A stretch of DNA of 64,000 bases from Phymatolithon calcareum (taxonomy: Eukaryota > Rhodophyta > Florideophyceae > Hapalidiales). Below, in pieces: positions 56,694 to 64,000 of the stretch (the stretch's first letter is position 1; each line of letters opens with the position of its first letter). Both the position numbers and the translations under genes were made by a program. Location: the NCBI GenBank assembly GCA_977006965.1, contig OZ345363.1, positions 1,426,001 to 1,490,000 on the forward strand, read 5' to 3'. The notes under the pieces were generated by a model. That model worked only from the letters and a program-made list of their open reading frames with translations, searched no databases and had not been told where the DNA came from.

Positions 56694-57572
56694 GTGGGTC
56701 GTCGTCGCGGATGGGTTCCGTATGGTGTATGGCGTTCGCGTAGGATATTGGCGTGACGTGAAAGGCGTCTGCTGGGCGTCGGGGCAGGTTGCATGGTTTC
56801 AGCTGTGATATGTTGAACTGTCGTGGACCAGTATGCTCCCCGACATGCAGGTGTACGGACTTTCCATCGATCCGTGCTATCATGTGAGGGCCGGTGTAGT
56901 GCTTCAGGGCGTCGCGGTAGACGTATGCCATATCTCCAGGCTGGAAGACATGGTGTGAAGCAGGTGGTACATTTTTGCGGAGACCTCGCATCACGATTTC
57001 CGCGCTTACAATTTTCTCGTACTCGTTCCGCGCTCTTACAATGGCGCGTAGTCTCTCTTTCTGCTGTGGATAGTCAATTTTAGAGACTGTTGGCAAGCGA
57101 GGGAGAGCGCCGAATACGAGAAGTGTGGGAACCAGGCCGTGTGATCCAACCGTATCGTTCATAGCTTTTGTAGCAATTGATAGCAATAAGTCGCATGGTA
57201 GTTTTCAGAAGTCGGCTTGTAGCTTTTGATAAATGGTTCGCAGGGTGTTGTGGTATTTTTCGCCTATGCCCAATGAGTTGTGCGATTCCGTGCCGGTGTG
57301 GCGCAAAGATATTCCGGTGAGCTCGCATGCATTTTTCCATTCAGCAGAAACAAAAACAGATCCCTGGTCCGTGAGCATTGACTCCGGAAGCCTACATATG
57401 TTGTGGCCCAAAGTTTTAAAAATGTGTTCCATATCGTGACTGTCTTGACATCAGGAAGGAACGCTGCTGCACTAAACCGAGTTCCAGCGTCAATGATGTG
57501 GATGACTGGTTTGGAGGATCCCTTGTTATCACGTAGGTACATGATATAGAGGTACAGTTCGTGGTTAAACAT
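56640..57572 (-). pseudogene. F integrase, spread over three frames
   Basis: Three overlapping frames make up one integrase: 57572-57435 (VIHIIDAGTRFSAAAFLPD, first Asp), 57432-57205 (LTDQGSVFVSAEW with the second Asp and ESHNSLGIGEKYHNTLR with the Glu), and 57186 leftward (chromodomain-like end HVFQPGDMAYVYRDALKHYTGPHMIARIDG). Frame changes near 57425 and 57195 break it. The GPHMIARI fold is the usual integrase C-terminal barrel. Confidence 0.88.
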
Positions 57573-60115
57573 GACGTTATCAGTATCGCGAATCTGGAAC
57601 GAGATCTGCTTGCGTGAGTATTTTGTACATGTCTCACATGCCTTCGAGATGTTTTCGAGAAGCTGCCTCGTTTCTGGGGAGACATTTTCAGGGTTGGCCG
57701 CTGGAGTAGATTATACAGCTTTGCGGTACTTGGATGTACTAGGTGCAGATGCAATCTTTCGAGCTGCTGGCGAGTGTAGAATGAAGTAGCCATTGGTGGC
57801 CATTGCAGGTAGGCGTGGCCAAATTTCCTTATGACAGGAAGTTTCCACATGCCCGGCACGCACTCGACTTCATTGCTGACGCTGAGAAATTGCAGACCAC
57901 GCTTGTCTAACAAGTCTAGTCCAAACAGGAACGGAACGTCCTGCTCAACAACATCAATTTTCTCGACGATCGGGTTGAATGGGGTGGGAATTATGACGGA
58001 GATTTTTCCAATTGAACGAGTGACGTGCACTCCGAATTTGAATTTTGCGTGAGAGAGCGAAGGGCAAAATGTAATGTTGTTTCGCTCACAGTAAGCCATA
58101 GCTTGAGCTTTGCCCATGACGGATTTCTGTGCTCCTGTGTCCAGTAGCGCACCGAGGAAGGTAACGGGCGTATCCGAGTTTGTCCCAATATGAGCTCGGT
58201 AAATTTGCTTTTCGAGATAGGCACTAGAGAGTGGAACTTCGAGAATGACGTCAGCCGGGGCATCAATAGAGGGAGAAATTTCAGTGAAAAAGGATGTATA
58301 GGGTGGTATTCCAGAGTTTGCAATGTTATTAGCGTGTTCAGAGCTTCCAGCCATGAGCTTGTCAAAAGCGGTGGCGAGCATCTCTGTTGCGACTTCATCC
58401 TGTTTGTCGACGTCTCCGCTGAGGAAAGTATGGAAATCTTCGATGCCAGTGGAGTTTGATTCGGCACTACTGTCGGGCGCTCCGGGTGTCTGGGAGGATT
58501 CGTACGTGCAATTGAGATACTCATCGTACAGGTCGTCCTCCTCTGTCATAGTACAGAGAACTTTTGCCAGAGCTTTGTCATCGTTTCCACAAAACATGAC
58601 GCGCGCTTTGACAGCCTCGCTTGTGCTTCGCTTCGTTTTCGGGCACTCTTGACGCCAGTGTCCGATCTCGTCACATAGCATACATTTCGTGCGCGCTTTC
58701 AACTCTGCTAGTTCTTGTGGAGTTCGGCGACGCTTAAATGACGGTCTTGACCTTGGACGGTAGCTTTGTCGGGGCCAGCGGCGTCTTGGACGCAGGGGAG
58801 GCTGAGCATATTGACTTCCGTAATGTGTGCCTGCAGAAACTGAATGACCTATCATGCCAAACTGGTTCATGGAGTTGGAGCCTGTCACGGTAGAATTGCT
58901 GTTGTTCGCTGCAGTTTGGGTAAGGGAGGCCATGAGCATGGTATAAAAAGTATTGTAGTCAACTGGGTTTGTCAGGCGACTAATCAGCGACGGTTGTGCC
59001 CATTGCTCTTGCTCGACGATGCGTGCTAAGATGCGAATTTTATGCGACTCGTGTTGCATTTCAGGTCCACACAGTGGGATGGTATCCGCTATGCGTTCGT
59101 GTGCCACGCTGAGTGCCTTGGTTGGTGAGCCGTTGATCTCGGTCATAATGCTGGCGATAGTCAATTTGTCAAGATATGTTTGCGCTTGATTTTGATGATG
59201 CCTGGAGCTGAAGTGCGTTTGCAGGATGTTGAAAGCTTCTCCCGTAGAGGTAGCTTTACCTTTGATTTTCTCATAGTAAAAGTCTTTCGCAATTCCACAA
59301 AGGCAATGATGCATGAGATCAACCGCTTCCAATCGAGGTATCTCTTGCTCAGATATGGCGGATAGAAATGTTCGCCGAACACGAGGCAAGGTTTGCTTTC
59401 CTCCAATAGATCCCGAAAAACGATCATCGTCTGAGTGGAATGTGCGGGCGACTGCTTGACGGTTTCGCGCTAGAGATCTGGTATTGGTTGAGTTGATTGG
59501 AATGTCAACACCGGTAGAGTTTTCGATTTGCTCATTGAGAGACGGGCGAAGGCGGGAGAACTCTTGCGGATCTATTCCATCCTCGACTTCATTTTTATTG
59601 TTTTCAGTGATTATGTTGGAATGGTCTGTGGGGGATTTGAATGCTTTAGATGTTGCTGGGGGTAGCTTGGGTGTTTCTGGTTCGGGACTGTGTGCTCTAG
59701 ATCGAATGGAAGGTGATCTGCTGCGTGTGCGCTGTTTTGCCTTCTCCTTGGCTTCCTTGTATAAGGCGGTGGCATCATTCAAGAAATCAGGGGCGTCGGC
59801 GTACACGCTTTTCGCAATGCATAGAATAGCAACTTTTCCGGAACCAGAGTCTACATCGAAACCGAGGAAACGCAATATATCCCTGATGAGAAAATAGCAT
59901 TTGGGGTTCATGACGATAGGTTCGGAGATCAGGATCTCAGGCGCGATTTCTTTGCAATGGGCTTTTGCATCATCAGTTTTCATTTCGATGATGTTTGCAA
60001 ATGCACCGAAAAGACCACTGACAATAGGGTTGGACTTGTCGAGGTCATCGATCTTTTTTTTCAAACCATCAAAAACTTGCTTCCGGTGATCGGCAGCTGA
60101 TGCTGACGCTGCCAT
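57416..60115 (-). CDS. F Gag, zinc knuckle, protease and pre-integrase
   Basis: An 899-codon frame with ATG at 60115, 72 bases inside the 5' LTR. Gag body: LEAVDLMHHCLCGIAKDFYYEKIKG. An Arg-rich stretch lies near residues 455-470. The knuckle CMLCDEIGHWRQECP is near 475-490. Protease LLDTGAQKSVMG is near 653. A pre-integrase-like HLHLVHPSTAKLYNLLQ follows near 790. The last 60 or so residues are out of frame with respect to integrase, which starts in another frame at 57572. The shorter, older plus-strand relative is at 24535. Confidence 0.92.
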   Translation of the reverse strand: MAASASAADHRKQVFDGLKKKIDDLDKSNPIVSGLFGAFANIIEMKTDDAKAHCKEIAPEILISEPIVMNPKCYFLIRDILRFLGFDVDSGSGKVAILCIAKSVYADAPDFLNDATALYKEAKEKAKQRTRSRSPSIRSRAHSPEPETPKLPPATSKAFKSPTDHSNIITENNKNEVEDGIDPQEFSRLRPSLNEQIENSTGVDIPINSTNTRSLARNRQAVARTFHSDDDRFSGSIGGKQTLPRVRRTFLSAISEQEIPRLEAVDLMHHCLCGIAKDFYYEKIKGKATSTGEAFNILQTHFSSRHHQNQAQTYLDKLTIASIMTEINGSPTKALSVAHERIADTIPLCGPEMQHESHKIRILARIVEQEQWAQPSLISRLTNPVDYNTFYTMLMASLTQTAANNSNSTVTGSNSMNQFGMIGHSVSAGTHYGSQYAQPPLRPRRRWPRQSYRPRSRPSFKRRRTPQELAELKARTKCMLCDEIGHWRQECPKTKRSTSEAVKARVMFCGNDDKALAKVLCTMTEEDDLYDEYLNCTYESSQTPGAPDSSAESNSTGIEDFHTFLSGDVDKQDEVATEMLATAFDKLMAGSSEHANNIANSGIPPYTSFFTEISPSIDAPADVILEVPLSSAYLEKQIYRAHIGTNSDTPVTFLGALLDTGAQKSVMGKAQAMAYCERNNITFCPSLSHAKFKFGVHVTRSIGKISVIIPTPFNPIVEKIDVVEQDVPFLFGLDLLDKRGLQFLSVSNEVECVPGMWKLPVIRKFGHAYLQWPPMATSFYTRQQLERLHLHLVHPSTAKLYNLLQRPTLKMSPQKRGSFSKTSRRHVRHVQNTHASRSRSRFAILITSCLTTNCTSISCTYVITRDPPNQSSTSLTLELGLVQQRSFLMSRQSRYGTHF

Positions 60116-60186
60116 GGTACTTGATCAACGAAACGAAACCTTGTCCTGTTGGTGTACAGTACGGTGACAATTTGTTGACTTGCAAG

Positions 60187-60617
60187 TGATGAAATTGTCT
60201 GAGTTGAGAACGGTTGCGCTGGGGGTACACCAGCGCGAAGAAATGAACAACAGCTGGAATGCGCCTCGGGGAACCCGCGGAACTGGTCGCGGTGATATGC
60301 CGTGCGCGATAAAAGCTGTTGGTTAGTATCTCCGGTCACTCCTAAGAGATCCGGATGAAACTGGGGGGAACAAGACGTGGACGGCTTTGTTTATTGTGAA
60401 GTGACGGTGTGGTAAATGATGATGATGGTTGTGAGCTGGAGTTAGAGTTGGCTAGTGTAGGCTAAGCTAAATACCACCGTCGTAGCGAAGAAGTCTCGAG
60501 TTTGTTGGTACAGGCAGGATTTCGTTTGGCAGAAGTGGATCATAACTCTGTACCGTCAGGTGCATGTTCGCATGGCATCGCATCTTCTAGGACGCAAGCC
60601 TTTGGGGAATTTTAACA
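60187..60617 (-). repeat. F 5' LTR
   Basis: 431 bp. The adjoining internal bases (minus strand CTTGCAAGTCAACAAATTG) are where a primer-binding site should be. They do not match the initiator tRNA-Met arm used by family A, and I cannot name the primer. Confidence 0.95.
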
Positions 60618-60622
60618 GAGAC

Positions 60623-63171
60623 TGCGGCACTGTTCACAGCCAGACGCGATGGAGAACGCATTCGTGATCACTGCGACCATTGTCATCGATCCGGACATAA
60701 GAGCGCCAAATTCCCTCACCTTGCTCCGGAAGGATACAAACGTCCGAATGAAAAGCAAACAAAACCATCTGCATTTGTGACTGATGAGTCGGAACCTGTT
60801 CGAGTCATGTCTGATTCCGACTTTATATGCTTGATGGCCAAGGTGCGCAATTCCGACATTTCCGAGAAGTCCAAGTCCTGGATCATTGACTCTGGAAGCA
60901 CATACCACATGACGTTTGATCGCTCACTCTTTTGCACGTACACTGAACTGTCGTCTACTGTTGAAATGGGAACGAAAGCTAAGGCCACAATCGCTGGAAA
61001 GGGCGATGCCATTATTACGATCAATGTGAATGGGAAGCCGTCGAAATGCAAACTCAGGGATATTTTGCACATACCGGACTTTGGATACTCTTTACTATCG
61101 GTATCCAAAATGGATGAGTATGGATATTGGATTACGTTCAAGAACAGTCGTTGTTATGTTAAAGCTCATGATGACACGGTTGCTACAGGAACACTTCGCA
61201 AGAGTCTCTACTCACTCTATCTTGCAGATGGCAATAAAGTTACCGAAGTTTCTTGTCTTGCTAGCCTCCAGCTTTGGCATGAACGTCTCGCTCATGTCCA
61301 TCCCTCTGGTATCTCTGATATGGTACGTCATGGGGTGGTCAAAGGTGTGAACCTAGCTCCCAATCCAATCTCAAAACATCCATGCAAGGGCTGTCTTGCC
61401 GGCAAAGGTCATCGCGCTCCTATCCCAAAGTCTAGTACTACTCGTTCTGAAGCTGTCCTCAACCTCGTACATTCCGACGTCTTAGGTCCTATCGACATTC
61501 CATCACTTGGAGGCTCTCGATACTTCATCACATTCATCGATGATCACTCCAAATAGTCCACGGTATACACCATGCGACGGACGTCGGAGAGCTTTGAGTG
61601 TTTTCGAAAGTTCCACAAGTATGCTGAAACCCATACTGGGAGAAAGCTTAAGCATTTGAACGTTCAGGACTTCTCGACTGCACCAAAGCTCAAGGCTATT
61701 AGGACCGATAACGGAGGCGAGTACCTTTCCAACGAGTTCAAGGCATATTTGGCACAACACGGTATATATCAGCAACTCACAGTAGCATATACCCCACAAC
61801 AGAATGGGGTGGCTGAGCGCATGAACCGCACACTTCTCAACTTGGTGCGCTCGATGCTTCATCACAGAGGCATCGAGAAGAAGTTCTGGGCTGAAGCACT
61901 TGCTACTGCTGTGTACGGGCGCAATCGAGTTACGTCAGGAGGACCTCCTTCGAAGACGACCCCCCATCACATATGGATGGGTGCCGCTCCAGACTTGGGA
62001 CACGTACGTGTATTTGGCATAAAGTGTTGGAACGTTATGCCGAAAAAGAAGGTTAAGAAACTAGATTCTCGAACTCGTGAGGCCATTATGCTGGGATATG
62101 CGACTTCGTCCAAAGGATATAAGCTGTGGGATCAAAGCTCCAAGAAGGTGATTGTGTCAAGGGATGTGACGTTCGACGAATCGGATTGCGGATTAGGTGA
62201 GGCTGAAACGGATGTATCCACTGACATTCCAGTCGACGGAGTCGTCCAAGCATGCGAGGATACGGTTGAAGCTATGGACACTTCGGAGGAAAACAACAAA
62301 AACCTCGACGTGACTAACGAAGCAGGGCAGCAGGCGCACGATGCAGAACAACCAACAGCACAACCGGCATCTGAAGTAACTACACCGATGATCGCCAAAC
62401 CCATTCTGCGCAGGTCAGCTCGGGTCTCAAAACCACCCACTGACTTCTGGAGAGCTCCCCCGCACACTGCAATGCTTGCCTTCGAATCTGTCAATCTCGC
62501 ATCGGAATCCGCTTTGTCTTCTCATCAAATACCTCAGACTTTTAAGGAAGCGACTTCAAATGAGAATGTCGACTTCTGGTCTCCAGCCATCGAGAAAGAA
62601 CATTCGTCACTCGTCCATAACAATACCTGGAAACTGGTTCCGCGCAACTCCGACATGAACGTGCTACCGTGCAAGTATGTCTTCAAGGTCAAGGATACAG
62701 GCCCAAAAGTCCGAATTGTGGCAAAAGGGTTCCGACAGGTGCATGGGGTGGACTACGGTGAAACGTATGCCCCAGTCGTGAAATTCACCTCGATTCGTAT
62801 CCTACTTGCAACGGTTGCTGTCCATGATCTGGAACTCTACCAAATGGATGTTGTGACAGCGTTCCTGCATGGTGACCTTGACGAAGACATCTACATGGAA
62901 GTTCCTGCCGGATGTCGAGATCCCAAGCGTCCCAACCTTGTTTGCAAGCTCTTGAAGGCACTATACGGCCTGAAGCAAGCTCCGCGGCAATGGCATGCCA
63001 AGATCGACAAGTTCCTCATCGACGAGCTCGGCTTCTCAAGCAGTCCCAACGATCGTCCGGCACAAATCAAACAGCATCATGATCATCGCACTGTATATGG
63101 ATGATTTACAGATTGCTGGAAACGACACCTCTGCAATTTCGTGGATCAAGGGGGAGCTGAACAAGCGGTTC
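60623..63171 (+). pseudogene. A5 gag end and pol, truncated in RT
   Basis: It continues Gag at TAALFTARRDGERIRDHCDHCHRSGHKS with a 12-base deletion that removes part of the CCHC knuckle. Protease IIDSGSTYHMTFD (Ser to Tyr) and pre-integrase follow. There is a stop at 61554-61556 within DDHSK*STVYT, then integrase, linker and RT to SSPNDR. A deletion near 63053 shifts the frame at the LYVRH position. The YVDD box reads YMDD. The sequence ends at 63171 where a new LTR begins. Confidence 0.92.
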
Positions 63172-63607
63172 TGTTGGAAATGTGATTGCTTTGAGCTCTA
63201 GTCCCAAACACACTTCAATATGAAGGTATGATCTCGGCACACGTGTACACGTCTCAATTTGAAAGTCAAAGTGTCTAAGAAGTTTGAATCAAGTAAATTG
63301 GCAGTGACACATGTCAAAGTACGATAAGAGTAAATCTTACTCCCCTCACTCAGTAGATGATTCTTGATTTTTTATGTTACACATGTCATATAATAGTATG
63401 ACAAATTTGTTTAGGGTTTGTTTGTCTCCGTCGTCAATTAGGGTTTTGATCAAGTCTGGTTGTGCTCTCAGGTCTATATAGTCTTGACCTGAGGTCCACC
63501 AAGTGAATAAACCAAGGAACTCATTCACTCACAACTCATCTTCTATTCAACCAATTCATTCCAACTAAACTTTTTCCTTCACCTCATCTCCTCCCTAACC
63601 TCCAACA
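63172..63607 (+). repeat. A6 5' LTR (family A' type)
   Basis: 436 bp, TGTTGGAAATGTGATTGC...CCTCCAACA, closest to the A' LTR at 36553-36993. It interrupts A5 RT after AACAAGCGGTTC. The element extends beyond the window. Confidence 0.9.
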
Positions 63608-64000
63608 ACTGGTTATCGGCCCAGACAACGCACCTCAACTACCGCGTTTCATCATCATCGTCATCATCTCCGGGGTTCTCCTTCGCCCCCGATCTGTCTC
63701 TGTCTGATCTTTCTGCTTGCGTATCCTTGACAAGAATCGTTGATTCTTGCTCGGCCCCCTTCAGAATTTCCTTGTCTCCGATTCTCCTGCTCGCGTATCC
63801 TCGTTAAGTATCTCTGATCCTTACGGGGCCCGCTTGAGGGGATCACAAAGCGTCTTGCAGTGCGCGTTGCCGGCTGCAGGTTCAGGTGTACCAAAACGCC
63901 ACAAGGGGTATACGGCCATTGAGCCATCCCCCGATCAAGGTCCAGGTCACATTGACTTGAAGGAACTTCTTATACGGGATAGATTGCCTTGATAGTTAAC
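63608..64000 (+). other. A6 primer-binding site and leader (runs off right edge)
   Basis: ACTGGTTATCGGCCCAG follows the LTR (initiator tRNA-Met arm with one mismatch, ATC for ATG). The leader repeats are recognisable up to the last base; gag would start just outside the window. Confidence 0.85.

Larger units (their letters stand above)
54730..60617 (-). mobile_element. F: second Copia-type lineage, recent insertion in A5 gag
   Basis: A 5888-bp element with LTRs of 431 bp at each end (54730-55160 and 60187-60617) that I see differing at two positions. The target duplication gagac is perfect (54725-54729 and 60618-60622). The order on the minus strand is Gag, CCHC, protease, integrase, RT, RNase H, so Copia-like. 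The RT style (DVKQAYLQAEVPLQREVY, PQYGLSDSGEYWH, SYVDDVLNA) is unlike family A. It recalls the GalEa/PyRE-type Copia lineages reported from crustaceans and red algae; a tree would be needed. Confidence 0.95.

Overview
The window is eukaryotic nuclear DNA. Its left part (about 1-24,060) holds a few long intronless genes separated by large intergenic stretches. Its right part (24,062-64,000) is a nested heap of LTR retrotransposons. Plastid-style N-terminal extensions on two proteins, a DHAR/CLIC-like protein, a TIGR01777-type epimerase (the plant plastid-division GC1/SulA family) and consistently single-exon genes fit an intron-poor red alga, for example a florideophyte. This is an inference from gene style; no rRNA or organelle marker is present to prove it.

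Layout 1-10,328: two copies of a divergent gene pair. Each pair has an alpha/beta hydrolase on the minus strand and, to its right on the plus strand, an NLR-like gene (helical N-terminus, NB-ARC, winged helix, WD40). Copy 1 has a hydrolase running off the left edge (1-510) and a decayed NLR (1771-4135). Copy 2 has a hydrolase (3975-4955) and an intact 1340-residue NLR (6306-10328). The duplication breakpoint near 4135 gave hydrolase 2 a tail read from the antisense of the dead NLR.

Layout 10,329-24,061: a 721-residue protein with a membrane/helical region fused to a DHAR/CLIC-like thioredoxin fold (11799-13964, minus); a probably mitochondrial rubrerythrin-like protein that seems to have lost several iron ligands (14555-15163, minus); a PHO80/P-type cyclin (19125-20036, plus); and the epimerase (21060-22217, minus). 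The spacers hold two small inverted-repeat elements and several perfect palindromes, one of 42 nt.

Layout 24,062-64,000: at least six Copia-type lineages inserted into one another. I call them A (dominant, LTR about 444 bp), A' (a diverged relative), B, C, D and F; E is a remnant. Insertions that can be dated by 5-bp target duplications: A1 (26873-32783) in C; a solo LTR in A1; A2 (34798-42470) exactly in the primer-binding site of D; a solo LTR in A2; a 620-bp miniature element (44673-45292) in D; and F (54730-60617, opposite strand, near-identical LTRs) in the gag of A5. A4 (45315-50462) also lies in D. Families A and B, the miniature element and the split D site carry a primer-binding site matching the anticodon arm of initiator tRNA-Met, which points to half-tRNA priming as in Drosophila copia. 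No rRNA gene, complete tRNA gene or CRISPR array was found.
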